DNA from: Pseudonocardia sp.
GTDB taxonomy: Bacteria > Actinomycetota > Actinomycetes > Mycobacteriales > Pseudonocardiaceae
Assembly: GCF_029263155.1 (NCBI RefSeq)
Contig: NZ_JAJCYB010000103.1
Location: 1-36,827, forward strand
DNA length: 36,827 nt
Reading direction: 5' to 3'
Position 1 is the stretch's first letter. Each line of letters starts with the position of its first letter. A program made the position numbers and the translations under genes. Below are positions 8,951 through 17,008 of the stretch, piece after piece. The notes below the pieces were generated by a model, which saw only the letters and a program-made list of their open reading frames with translations, had not been told where the DNA came from and did no database searches.

Positions 8951-9318
8951 GTCGAGTTCCCGGCCGATGCGGTCAGGTGGATCTCGCCGTGGTCGCCCGC
9001 TCCGGTCCGCACGGTCACCGCGACCAGCTGTGCGTGCCCGGCAGGTCGAGCCGATCGGCGGTGCCAGGTCGCGAGGTGCTCCGCGATGGCCTCGCACGTC
9101 GGTGGCCGGTCGAAGAGCCGGTCCAGGTCGCGGTAGGCGAGGCGGCCCGCGACGTGCTCCTGGATCTCCGTGCGCATGTCGTCGTTGACGACGACGCCCG
9201 GGTGGACCAGCGTCGTACTCTCGAAGAGCAGCTCCACGGTGAAGTCGTGACCGTGCGGGCGGCCGGCGGGGTCACCGGGGTCCCGCCCACGAAGCGACAG
9301 CGCCGCGGGGAACGACAC
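8947..9318 (-). CDS. 6-pyruvoyl-tetrahydropterin synthase / 6-carboxytetrahydropterin synthase-like protein
   Basis: A 123-residue protein resembling the PTPS/QueD family (T-fold). The zinc-site HGH is present as RPHGHDFTVEL near residue 22. VVVNDDMRTEI matches the VDF(G)DLK region, and PTCEAIAEHLATW matches the conserved PTxE helix containing the substrate-binding Glu. The first zinc His, normally in FSAAH near the N-terminus, is replaced by Leu (FPAALSL). Catalysis may therefore be lost or changed. It starts at GTG 9318 and overlaps the methyltransferase start by four bases, so the two are probably co-translated. No other queuosine or pterin gene is seen nearby. Confidence 0.72.
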   Translation of the reverse strand: MSFPAALSLRGRDPGDPAGRPHGHDFTVELLFESTTLVHPGVVVNDDMRTEIQEHVAGRLAYRDLDRLFDRPPTCEAIAEHLATWHRRSARPAGHAQLVAVTVRTGAGDHGEIHLTASAGNST

Positions 9319-9397
9319 GCGCAGCTTCCCCGGAATCGAGGTCCGACTTCGGCGGCCGATCGCCCCTCTCCGCCGGTGGCAGCGCCACCGATCAGCC

Positions 9398-9685
9398 TCA
9401 CGCCGCCCGCCGAGAACCGACGGTCGCGCGGGCCGTCGCGATCCGGCACGAGGGTGCGAGGCTCGACGGCCTGCTGCGACTCACCAACGTGTAGGTCGGC
9501 GTGGTCCGGCCCGGCTCCCACCGGACGAGGAAGATCCACGTCACCAGGCCGTCGGCCAGGTACTTCGCTGCGACCTGCTTCGCGGCATCGAGCGAGTCCC
9601 GCGCGTCGCGTCGCGCCTCGTCCCGCAGGACCACCCCTCCGCGCCACTCGACGACCCGGCCCTGGATCTCGTACCGTTCGCTCAC
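9398..9685 (-). CDS. small hypothetical protein
   Basis: A 95-residue frame from GTG 9685 with GGGAG a few bases upstream. It begins SERYEIQGRVVEWRGGVVLR and continues with a charged helix (DEARRDARDSLDAAKQVAAK) and a hydrophobic strand (LVTWIFLVRWEPG). The first 70 residues look protein-like; the Ser/Arg/Ala-rich tail is less convincing. No family recognised. It lies on the same strand as, and 79 bp before, the pterin-synthase-like gene, so it may belong to that unit. Confidence 0.5.
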   Translation of the reverse strand: MSERYEIQGRVVEWRGGVVLRDEARRDARDSLDAAKQVAAKYLADGLVTWIFLVRWEPGRTTPTYTLVSRSRPSSLAPSCRIATARATVGSRRAA

Positions 9686-9804
9686 GACGCCACTCCCATC
9701 CCCTCGGCCGGCACGCGTGTGGCCGGTCCGGATGCCAGTCAGCCCGGCGGTACGGCGAAGATCCAGAGTGCGGGCCCGGACAGCGGCGGTGTCCGAATGC
9801 GTCC

Positions 9805-11040
9805 TTAACGGGCCGGGTCGATCAGCCGGAGAGCAGCGCGGCGAGGGCGCCGCCGAGCAGGAACGGACCCATGGGTATCGCGCGGGGGCGCCGTCCGACA
9901 CAGCGAAGGACGAGGAGGAGGGCGGCGGCTCCGAGCCACGCGACCGCGGTGCCGGTCACGACCGTGGCCCATCCCTGCCAGCCCATCGCCATGCCGAGCA
10001 GGGCGCCGAACGTGACGTCCCCCGAACCGAGGCCGCCGTTCGACGCGAGCGCGACAAGGAGGTAGGCCAGCCCGACGGTCGCGGCGGCAGTGAGAGCGGT
10101 GAGGAGGTTCTCCCAGCGTCCGGTACCGGCGGCCTCGACGGTGAGCAGGCCGCCCAGCACGCCGAGGCCCGGAACGACGAGCCGCCGGGGAAGCCGCCGC
10201 TCGACGACGTCGATCGCGGCTGCGACGACTCCGGCGCCGGCGAGGAGGCCGAAGGCCAGTAGCTCGATCCCGGTGAACCGCAGTGCGAGGACCCCGGCTG
10301 CGAGTCCGGTCGTGCCGGCGCAGGCGCCGATCAAGGCGCGGTGTGGCGGTGCGTCTCGTTTCGTGAGGAGACGCGGGATGGCGGCTGCGGCGAGCGACCC
10401 GCCCAGCGACGATCCCGGCCCCGCTCGACAGATCCACGCCCACGGCGCACTGCGGGTCGTCCCTGCCGTTGGCGGTGTTCCGGCCGGGGAGGACGACACC
10501 CCTTATCCCCTCGATGCGGACGGAGTAGCTCTCCGCAGCCTGGCTGTCCGGGTTGAGCGCGGCCGTCCTCCACGGGATGTTGACGAGGAACAGGTCGCCG
10601 AGCTCCGGTGGGGATGCATCCTGGCAGGGCGGCGGGATGCAGATCTCGATCTCCACCGCCTTGGAGTTGTCGTACCGGCAGCCCGCGGCGATCCCGTCGT
10701 CCTCGTCGAGCTCCATGGGAACCGGCTCCCGGCGCGGATCCGCGGGGCGGACAGTGGCGGGGAAGTCCGCCCACGTGATCGTTTCGCAGACGTCGAAGGG
10801 GGCGCTCAGCTCACCAGGGCTGTCACCGGTCGGGGCCGGAGCTGCGGTCGTCGGCTGCGGCGTGGCCGCTGGCAGCGCGGCTTCCGGCGTCGGGCCCGGC
10901 GCGGCCGTCCCGACTCCGTCCACCACGACTGCGCAGGCCGAACTACCCGCGAGGATCGCGGTCAACACGAGCCAGATGCGCCGCAGGGGCGTCGTCGGCC
11001 TGCTGTCCGATCCGGACGTCGATGTGCTCTCGCCGAGCAT
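9805..11040 (-). CDS. DUF3558-like lipoprotein with out-of-frame read-through into the peptidase gene
   Basis: From ATG 11040 the product has a basic N-terminus, a hydrophobic signal segment (RRIWLVLTAILAGSSAC) with a weak lipobox, a Pro/Thr/Ala-rich linker and a globular domain. That domain has cysteines in FDVCETITWADF, AAGCRYDN, IPPPCQDA and DPQCAVGVDL, resembling actinobacterial DUF3558 lipoproteins. The recognisable domain ends near 10390. The frame then stays open to 9805, but this last stretch (about 190 residues, Arg-rich) is simply the other frame of the prepilin peptidase gene. A normal member would stop soon after the last cysteine, so the stop seems lost or the real C-terminus altered. 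The mature protein should be anchored outside the membrane. Confidence 0.6.
   Translation of the reverse strand: MLGESTSTSGSDSRPTTPLRRIWLVLTAILAGSSACAVVVDGVGTAAPGPTPEAALPAATPQPTTAAPAPTGDSPGELSAPFDVCETITWADFPATVRPADPRREPVPMELDEDDGIAAGCRYDNSKAVEIEICIPPPCQDASPPELGDLFLVNIPWRTAALNPDSQAAESYSVRIEGIRGVVLPGRNTANGRDDPQCAVGVDLSSGAGIVAGRVARRSRHPASPHETRRTATPRLDRRLRRHDRTRSRGPRTAVHRDRATGLRPPRRRRSRRSRDRRRRAAASPAARRSGPRRAGRPAHRRGRRYRTLGEPPHRSHCRRDRRAGLPPCRARVERRPRFGGRHVRRPARHGDGLAGMGHGRDRHRGRVARSRRPPPRPSLCRTAPPRDTHGSVPARRRPRRAALRLIDPAR
9822..10499 (-). CDS. type IV prepilin peptidase (A24 / TadV-CpaA-like)
   Basis: A 225-residue, highly hydrophobic protein with about six membrane segments. It carries the two aspartate motifs of aspartic prepilin peptidases: DVVERRLPRR near residue 92 and GSGDVTFG near 158 (GxGD). 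It should cleave, and possibly methylate, the Flp-like pilin and TadE-type pseudopilins encoded downstream on the other strand. GTG 10499 has GAGGGG seven bases upstream. Its first 30 residues are not hydrophobic and overlap the lipoprotein gene in another frame. The natural start may therefore have been disturbed; the first membrane segment begins only near GSSLGGSLAAAAIP. Confidence 0.82.
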   Translation of the reverse strand: MSSSPAGTPPTAGTTRSAPWAWICRAGPGSSLGGSLAAAAIPRLLTKRDAPPHRALIGACAGTTGLAAGVLALRFTGIELLAFGLLAGAGVVAAAIDVVERRLPRRLVVPGLGVLGGLLTVEAAGTGRWENLLTALTAAATVGLAYLLVALASNGGLGSGDVTFGALLGMAMGWQGWATVVTGTAVAWLGAAALLLVLRCVGRRPRAIPMGPFLLGGALAALLSG

Positions 11041-11307
11041 CGGCCCCTCGTCCCTCCGTTCCGGGTCCGGTGCGAGCAGGACGAGCCGCATGGCCCAACC
11101 GCTAGGTCGAGCATGCACCCGGAAGGTGATTGCGCGGACCGCGTTTGGCTGATGACTCGTAGCCCGGAAGGGTGAATTTCGGTGCGATCGCCATACGGAC
11201 CAGGAAGTCCGTACTCGCGCACTTCGGCGTCCGTGCTGGTGGCGGGTGTACATGTGTTCCGTGTCGTCCGATGATCAGGGCCCGAAGCCGAAGAGGGGAG
11301 GTGTTCG

Positions 11308-11865
11308 ATGTCCGGCAGGTTCAGCTCCGTCCTGGTGGCCTCGGTGCTGGCCCTGACGGCCGGGTGCTCGGTGGGCACGTCGCCCTCCCCGAGCCCACCC
11401 CCGATGCCGGACACACCCTCGGCGCAGGCGTCGCCCGCGCCGTCGGCCGACGACCTGGCCGGGCAGGAGGCGCTCGCCGCGTACCGGGGGATGTGGGACG
11501 ACTTCGTCGCCGCCGGGACGACGTCGGACTGGCAGTCGACGAGCCTGGGGCGCCACGCGACGGGGCAGGCGCTGACGAACCTCTCGCGCGGTCTCTACGC
11601 GGACAGCGCGAACGGCCTGGTGACCCGCGGCGCGCCGGTCCTGTCCCCGGAGGTGTCGTCGGTCGAACCGTCCGGCGCGCCGGTCCGCGTGATCGTGGCC
11701 GACTGCGGCGACTCGACGAACTGGCTCAAGTACCGGGAGGACGACGGCACGCGAGCCACCGACGGTTCCGGTGGGCGGCGGCTGATCAACGCCCTGGTCG
11801 AGCGCCAGTCGGACGGTTCGTGGAAGGTGTCCGACTACGGCGTCCAGGAACTCGGGTCATGCTGA
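11308..11865 (+). CDS. secreted lipoprotein at head of the Tad locus
   Basis: A 185-residue protein with a clear lipoprotein signal: basic start, hydrophobic segment and lipobox LTAGC at residues 17-21. A Pro/Ser-rich spacer and a globular domain of about 120 residues follow, including YRGMWDDFVAAGTTSDWQS and WKVSDYGVQELGSC. The fold resembles small secreted actinobacterial proteins with an NTF2-like look, but no family is assigned with certainty. ATG 11308 follows GGGGAGGTG. Its stop overlaps the next gene, so it belongs to the Tad operon and may be a surface component of the apparatus. Confidence 0.8.
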   Translation: MSGRFSSVLVASVLALTAGCSVGTSPSPSPPPMPDTPSAQASPAPSADDLAGQEALAAYRGMWDDFVAAGTTSDWQSTSLGRHATGQALTNLSRGLYADSANGLVTRGAPVLSPEVSSVEPSGAPVRVIVADCGDSTNWLKYREDDGTRATDGSGGRRLINALVERQSDGSWKVSDYGVQELGSC

Positions 11866-12842
11866 CGGGTCCGGCGGCGTTCGCCGCGCTGGTCGCGGTG
11901 GCCGGCGCCCTCGCCCAGCCCGCGCCGGAGCCGCCACCATCGGGCGACGGCTGGGGTTCGGTGTCGTGCTCGGAGACACCGTCACCGGCGTGCGACCTCG
12001 GCGCGGGTTCCGGCGGGGCCCCGGCGCCAGACGCCGACCTGACGCTTCCCGACGACCCAGGTCCGCGCAGCGGTGGTGCGGACGAAGCGGCGCAGCCCGT
12101 CGACGGCGTGCGCTGCTCGTACGTGATCAGCGACTTCCGGCCGCCCGGCGGCGGGCTGGTGCCCGCGTCCTTCGGCACGCCGCCGCGGGGGCCGGCGGCC
12201 GTGGTCGTCGTGCCGGCCGCCACCCGGCGCGAGCGGCAGCCCGAGCCCGGCGAGGACGGCGCTTGGTACCTGTGGCGGTGCCCGGGAGACGGGTTCCGCG
12301 ACTCGCTCTACCGCGCGCCGGTGTGGATCCCGGACGGCGAGCAGGTCCCGGGCGCGGAGAGGCCATCGGCGGCCGACCTGGCCGAGCAGGCCAGGGACCG
12401 CCTGCGCCTGCCCGATCCGGCGGTGGCGGCGAGCCCGGTGGGCGACCAGCTGGTGAACCTGCCGACCTGGTTGTGGCTGGACGGCGACTGGGCGCCGGTC
12501 GAGGCGACGGCCTCGGTGCCGGGGGTGTCGGTGACGGCGCGGGCGGTCCCGGAGTCGGCGACCTGGTCGATGGGCGACGGCAGCGAGGTGGTGTGCCGGG
12601 GCCCGGGAACGCCGTACGCCCCGGGGACGGACCCGGCATCGCCGTCGCCGGACTGCGGGCACACCTACGGGGCCTCGTCGGCGGGCAGGCCCGGCGAGAC
12701 GTTCGCGGTGGCGGTCACCGTGAGCTGGACGGTCACGTGGTCCGGAGCGGGGGATGGCGGCACATTCCCCGGGCTGACCACCACCAGCGAGGCGGGGTTC
12801 CGCGTCGCGGAGTCCCAGGCCCTGGTCACCGGGGGCGGTTGA
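11859..12842 (+). CDS. secreted protein with PKD-like domain, Tad-locus associated
   Basis: A 327-residue protein with an N-terminal hydrophobic export signal (AAFAALVAVAGALAQP) and a Pro/Gly-rich spacer. A region with conserved Trp/Cys residues follows (WYLWRCPGDGFRD, then WIPDG), and the C-terminal beta domain is of PKD type (ATWSMGDGSEVVCRGPGTPY, then CGHTY and VSWTVTW). PKD domains usually mediate extracellular protein contacts, so a structural or adhesive role at the cell surface is likely. The start overlaps the previous stop by seven bases. The next gene follows after 125 bp. Confidence 0.75.
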   Translation: MLTGPAAFAALVAVAGALAQPAPEPPPSGDGWGSVSCSETPSPACDLGAGSGGAPAPDADLTLPDDPGPRSGGADEAAQPVDGVRCSYVISDFRPPGGGLVPASFGTPPRGPAAVVVVPAATRRERQPEPGEDGAWYLWRCPGDGFRDSLYRAPVWIPDGEQVPGAERPSAADLAEQARDRLRLPDPAVAASPVGDQLVNLPTWLWLDGDWAPVEATASVPGVSVTARAVPESATWSMGDGSEVVCRGPGTPYAPGTDPASPSPDCGHTYGASSAGRPGETFAVAVTVSWTVTWSGAGDGGTFPGLTTTSEAGFRVAESQALVTGGG

Positions 12843-12967
12843 ACCCCGGCGGGGGCAGTACGGCGAGCGACAGCAGTAGCCATATCGCGACGACACGGCG
12901 CGCCGGAACCACGGGCGGTGCGGCGATCCGGCGCGCCTTGTCACGACCGGACAGGAGGTCCGAGGAG

Positions 12968-13660
12968 ATGCGAACGACCTTTCCCGCACGAGCACGCCGC
13001 ATCGACACGCCCGGTGCCGTGCACCCCGTCGACTCCCCGGCCGATCCCTGGGACCCGGCATCGCGCACCGCCGCGCCGATCGGGCGGCGCAGCGTGCCGC
13101 ACCTGCTGCTCGGGATCCTGCTCGTGCTGGCCTGCGCGGTCGGCGCGCTCGCCCTGACGCTGCAGCTCGGCGGCACCCGGCCGGTCCTCGCCACCGCGCG
13201 GGCGGTGACCGTCGGGGAGGTCCTGACGGCGGCCGACGTCCGGCAGGTCGTCCTGCCCGCGGACTCCGACGTCCGCGCTGTCGACGCCGGCTCGGCACCA
13301 TCGCTGATCGGCCGTCCTCTCGCGTACTCCGTGCCCGCGGGCGTGCTGCTGACACCGGAGTCGTTCGGCGGAGCCGCTGCTCCGCCGGCAGGCCAGGCGG
13401 TCGTGGCGGTCGCGCTCGACGCGGGCCGGCTGCCGCTGGAAGCGGCACCGGGCGACCGCGTCTCGGTGGTCGCGGCCCCGGCGGACGGGGCCGATCGAGC
13501 GGTTCCGAGGGCGTGGTCGGGGGTGGTGACGAGCGTCGAGCCGTCGGACACCGGCCAGCTCACCGTCGTGTCGGTGCAGCTCGCGGAGGCACCGGCCCGC
13601 GAGGTCGCGGCCGTGCCGCCGGGCCGTCTGGCCGTCGTCCTCGTCGCGGTGGGCGGGTGA
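12968..13660 (+). CDS. SAF-domain, CpaB-like pilus assembly protein
   Basis: A 230-residue protein with one membrane segment at about residues 42-62 (LLLGILLVLACAVGALALTL). A SAF domain follows (ARAVTVGEVLTAADVRQVVL, then LIGRPLAYSVPAGVLLTPES), then a C-terminal beta-rich region. CpaB/RcpC proteins with this layout help to stabilise the Flp pilus machinery in the cell envelope. The start follows a GGAGG-rich stretch (AGGAGGTCCGAGGAG). Its stop overlaps the GTG of the next gene. Confidence 0.82.
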   Translation: MRTTFPARARRIDTPGAVHPVDSPADPWDPASRTAAPIGRRSVPHLLLGILLVLACAVGALALTLQLGGTRPVLATARAVTVGEVLTAADVRQVVLPADSDVRAVDAGSAPSLIGRPLAYSVPAGVLLTPESFGGAAAPPAGQAVVAVALDAGRLPLEAAPGDRVSVVAAPADGADRAVPRAWSGVVTSVEPSDTGQLTVVSVQLAEAPAREVAAVPPGRLAVVLVAVGG

Positions 13661-14547
13661 GTGCGGTGCTGGTCGCGGTGGCGAGCGTGAAGGGATCACC
13701 CGGGGTGACGACGTTGTGCGTCGCGCTTGCGGCGTGCTGGCCCGACCCGGCCGGGGTGGTCGTGGTGGAGGCCGACCCGGCCGGGGGAGACGTCGCCATG
13801 CGGTTCGGACTGGCGCAGTCGCCCGGTCTGTTCAGCCTGGCGGCCGCCACCCGCGGCGGGGTGACACCGCTCGGCTCGCGTGTCGAGAACGCGCAACTCC
13901 TGTGGCGGCACGCGCAGGTGCTGCCCGGCGACGTGCCCGTGGTCGCGTCACCGCCGGACGCCGGGCGCGCCCGCGGTGCCCTCGCGGTGCTCGCGTCCCC
14001 GGAACCCGCGGGCCGGCTCGCCCCGGGCCCGCTGCTCGCCGCCGCCGAGCACCCGGGCGCGGTGCTGGTGGCCGACTGCGGGCGGGTCGAGCCGGAGTCG
14101 CCCGCGATGCCGCTGCTGCGCTCTGCGGACGTGCTGGTCCTGCTGTCCGGCGCACACGCCGACGACCTCGCCCACCTCGCGCGCCGGGTACCGGAGATCG
14201 GGGCCTGGTCGCGGCGTCCGGTCCTGCTCCTCGCGGATCGTGACGCGCACCGCGGCCACTCGATCGCCGCGGTGGCCCGCGAGCTGGGCGTCGCCCCGCT
14301 GGCCCGGGTCCCGTTCGACCCGCGGGGCGCGGCGGTTCTGTCCGGGCGGCGCAGCACGCTGCGCTGGCACCACAGCGGGCCCGGCCGGTCCCTGCTGGGC
14401 CAGAGCGCCCGGGAGATCGCGGAACTGCTCGCGCCGCGGGGTCCCGATCCGTCGGCCGGCCGGCGCTCGGACCGGGCGGGTCGACGCCGGACGGCGCGGA
14501 GCGCCAACGGGTCGAACGGTCCGGACGTCGCGGGGAGGGCGTCATGA
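13657..14547 (+). CDS. CpaE/MinD-like P-loop ATPase of the Tad system
   Basis: A 296-residue ParA/MinD-superfamily protein. The N-terminus has the P-loop KGSPGVTTLC near residue 12, and VVEADPAGGDVAMRFG is the switch I-like segment with the Asp residues. CpaE/TadZ-type proteins place the Tad secretion complex in the cell. The C-terminal 30 residues are Arg/Ser-rich and low in complexity. It starts at a GTG overlapping the SAF gene and its stop overlaps the TadA start (ATGA), which fixes its place within the operon. Confidence 0.8.
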   Translation: MSAVLVAVASVKGSPGVTTLCVALAACWPDPAGVVVVEADPAGGDVAMRFGLAQSPGLFSLAAATRGGVTPLGSRVENAQLLWRHAQVLPGDVPVVASPPDAGRARGALAVLASPEPAGRLAPGPLLAAAEHPGAVLVADCGRVEPESPAMPLLRSADVLVLLSGAHADDLAHLARRVPEIGAWSRRPVLLLADRDAHRGHSIAAVARELGVAPLARVPFDPRGAAVLSGRRSTLRWHHSGPGRSLLGQSAREIAELLAPRGPDPSAGRRSDRAGRRRTARSANGSNGPDVAGRAS

Positions 14548-16013
14548 CGAGCAACGGCGAGTCCCGCGGGCCGGCGCAGGGGTGGCGCACTGATCATGCG
14601 GAGCCCGGCACCGTGGTGCCGCTGCGCGACCGTGGCGAGCCGCGGGGCGAGCTGGTGCGGCTGGGCGACGGCGCCACGGGGCCGGACGGGACGGCGGAGC
14701 GACGGCTGCGCGAGCACGTCCGCTCGGTCCTGGCCGACCAGCTCCCGGGCCGGGTGGAGGAGCAGCGGCGGCGCACCGGGGCCCGCACCACGCCGGAGGG
14801 ACACCGGGCCCTCGCCCGCGAGATCGTCGACGGCGCGGTGAACGCCTTCGCGGAGCGCGAGCTGACCGCCAACCGGCCGCTCGTCCCGCCTGCGAGCGAG
14901 CGCCGCGTGGTGGCCGAGGTGGTCGACGAGCTGTTCGGGATGGCCGGGCTGCAGCCGCTGCTCGACGACCAGCGGATCGAGACGATCAACGCCAACCGGT
15001 TCGACCGCGTCTTCGTCCAGTACGCCGACGGGCTGCGCAAGCGCGTCGGCCCGATCGCGCGGTCCAACGACGAGCTGACCGAACTCGTCCGGCTGCTCGC
15101 GGCCCGCGCGTCGAGCCAGGAGCGGCGGTTCGACCACGGCAGCCCGTCGGTCAACCTGCAGCTCCCCGGTGGGGAGCGCCTGTTCGCGGTGATGGGGGTG
15201 ACCGCGGGCGGGGTCACGTCGCTGTCGATCCGCCGCCACCGCTTCCCCCGGGTCACCCTCGACGAGCTGCGCGGGCGGGGCACCGTCGACGAGATCCTCG
15301 TGCGGTTCCTGCGCGCATGCGTGCAGGCGAGGAAGAACCTGGTCATCGCGGGCGGCACCGGAGAGGGCAAGACCACCCTGCTGCGGGCGCTCGCGGCGGA
15401 GATGGACCTGATGGAGCGGATCGTGACCATCGAGGACGCCTTCGAGCTCGGCCTGGACACCGACCCGGCGGTCCACGCGGACGTGACCGCGTTCCAGGCC
15501 CGCGAGGCCAACATCGAGGGCGAGGGGGCGGTGAGCCAGGCCGACCTGGTGCGGTGGGCGCTCCGGATGTCGCCGGACCGGGTCATCGTCGGGGAGATCC
15601 GCGGGCCCGAGGTCATCCCCATGTGCAACGCGATGAGCCAGGGCAACGACGGCAGCATGGCCACGCTGCACGCCTCCAGCTCGACGATCGCGTTCACCCG
15701 CCTCGCCTCGTACGCCGCGCAGGGCCCGGAACGGCTGCCGCTGGAGGCGACCAACCTGCTCGTCGCCGGAGCGGTGCACTTCGTCGTCCACCTCGCCCGC
15801 GCCTCGGGGGGCACGCGGGTCGTCTCGTCGATCCGGGAGGTGGTCGGCGCGGACGGCCCGCAGGTCGTGTCCAACGAGGTCTTCCGTCCGGACGCCGGGC
15901 GGCGGGCCCGTCCGGTGGCCGGGGCCATCCGTTCCGACACGCTCGACGACCTGGTCGACACCGGATTCGATCCGGCGCTGCTGGCCCGGGCCAGAACGGG
16001 GTGGCCGTCGTGA
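14544..16013 (+). CDS. tadA: TadA/CpaF-family secretion ATPase
   Basis: A 489-residue hexameric ATPase of the type II/IV secretion superfamily that powers Flp pilus assembly. An N-terminal helical region of about 180 residues is followed by the catalytic domain. Walker A is GGTGEGKTT near residue 270, the Asp-box-like segment is VTIEDAFELGLD, Walker B-like is RVIVGEIRGPE near 346, and the His-box follows as MATLHAS. All the key motifs are present and the length is normal. It overlaps both neighbours by four bases. Confidence 0.94.
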   Translation: MTSNGESRGPAQGWRTDHAEPGTVVPLRDRGEPRGELVRLGDGATGPDGTAERRLREHVRSVLADQLPGRVEEQRRRTGARTTPEGHRALAREIVDGAVNAFAERELTANRPLVPPASERRVVAEVVDELFGMAGLQPLLDDQRIETINANRFDRVFVQYADGLRKRVGPIARSNDELTELVRLLAARASSQERRFDHGSPSVNLQLPGGERLFAVMGVTAGGVTSLSIRRHRFPRVTLDELRGRGTVDEILVRFLRACVQARKNLVIAGGTGEGKTTLLRALAAEMDLMERIVTIEDAFELGLDTDPAVHADVTAFQAREANIEGEGAVSQADLVRWALRMSPDRVIVGEIRGPEVIPMCNAMSQGNDGSMATLHASSSTIAFTRLASYAAQGPERLPLEATNLLVAGAVHFVVHLARASGGTRVVSSIREVVGADGPQVVSNEVFRPDAGRRARPVAGAIRSDTLDDLVDTGFDPALLARARTGWPS

Positions 16014-17008
16014 CCTCCTCGGCGCTGCTCGTGATGCTGCCGGTCGCCGGTGCTGCTGCGAACCCGGGCCGGGCCGCGATGATCGCCCTGCTCGGCGGCG
16101 GGGTCGGGCTCGGCCTGTTCCTGGTGCACCTCGGCCTCCTCCGGCGGGCTCCCGGCCCTCCCGTCACGCTCGACCTCACCGGTTGGCTGCGTGACCGCGG
16201 GTGGAACCGCCGCGAGGTGGTCGTGCGGACGGGCGGCACGGCGCTCGCCGCGGTCGTCACGGCGGCGGCCACCGGGTGGGTCATCGGGGCGGTGCTCGTC
16301 GCCGCGGGGTGCTGGTTCCTGCCGCGGGTGCTCGGGCCCGACGTCGGGCACGGGCGGCGGGTCGCCCGCATCGAGGCCGTCGCCACCTGGACGGAGATGA
16401 TCCGCGACACCCTGTCGGCGGCGGCCGGGCTGGAACAGGCGATCCTCGCGACGGCCCCGCTCGCGCCCGCGCCGGTGCGCGAGGAGGTCGCCGCGCTGGC
16501 GGCGCGCCTGGACCGCGGCGTGCGTCTCGTGCCGGCGTTGCGTCTGCTCGCCCGGGACCTCGCCGACCCGACGGCCGACCTCGTCGTCGCGGCGCTGGTG
16601 ATCGCCGCCGAGCAGCAGGCCCGCCAGCTCACCGACCTCCTCGGGGCGCTCGCGGCGACCGCGCGGGAGCGGGCGTCGATGCGGATGCGGGTGGAGGCCG
16701 GGCGGGCCCGGTCCCGCACGTCGGTGCGGGTCGTCGTGGGCACGACGACGGCGTTCGCGGTGGCCGTCGTGCTGCTCAACCGGCCCTACCTGGCCGCTTA
16801 CGACTCGGTGACCGGTCAGGCCGTCCTGCTCGGGGTCGGCGTGCTCTTCGCGGCCGGGTTCGGCTGGCTCCGCACGATCGCGATCGTCCCGGAGGCGGGC
16901 AGACTGATCTCGGACCGCGACGACGACCCCGCCGGTGCGACATCGCGCGATCCCGTCCGGTCCGGCGCTGCCGGCGGGCGCGGGTCGGACGGCGGGACCG
17001 GATCATGA
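16010..17008 (+). CDS. tadB: TadB-like inner-membrane protein (type II secretion F domain)
   Basis: A 332-residue membrane protein. Two hydrophobic segments lie near the N-terminus, with a further pair around residues 80-105. A cytoplasmic GspF-type helical domain follows (TWTEMIRDTLSAAAGLEQAI, later LVVAALVIAAEQQARQLTDLL), then two C-terminal membrane segments. TadB forms the membrane platform with TadC beneath the growing pilus. Start GTG 16010 overlaps the tadA stop, and the stop overlaps the next ATG. Confidence 0.88.
   Translation: MTSSALLVMLPVAGAAANPGRAAMIALLGGGVGLGLFLVHLGLLRRAPGPPVTLDLTGWLRDRGWNRREVVVRTGGTALAAVVTAAATGWVIGAVLVAAGCWFLPRVLGPDVGHGRRVARIEAVATWTEMIRDTLSAAAGLEQAILATAPLAPAPVREEVAALAARLDRGVRLVPALRLLARDLADPTADLVVAALVIAAEQQARQLTDLLGALAATARERASMRMRVEAGRARSRTSVRVVVGTTTAFAVAVVLLNRPYLAAYDSVTGQAVLLGVGVLFAAGFGWLRTIAIVPEAGRLISDRDDDPAGATSRDPVRSGAAGGRGSDGGTGS

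Noticed and set aside
13560..15791. Minus-strand open frame of more than 700 codons opposite the CpaE and TadA genes
   Set aside because: No domain is visible and the His/Arg/Asp-rich product mirrors the third-position GC bias of the plus-strand genes.
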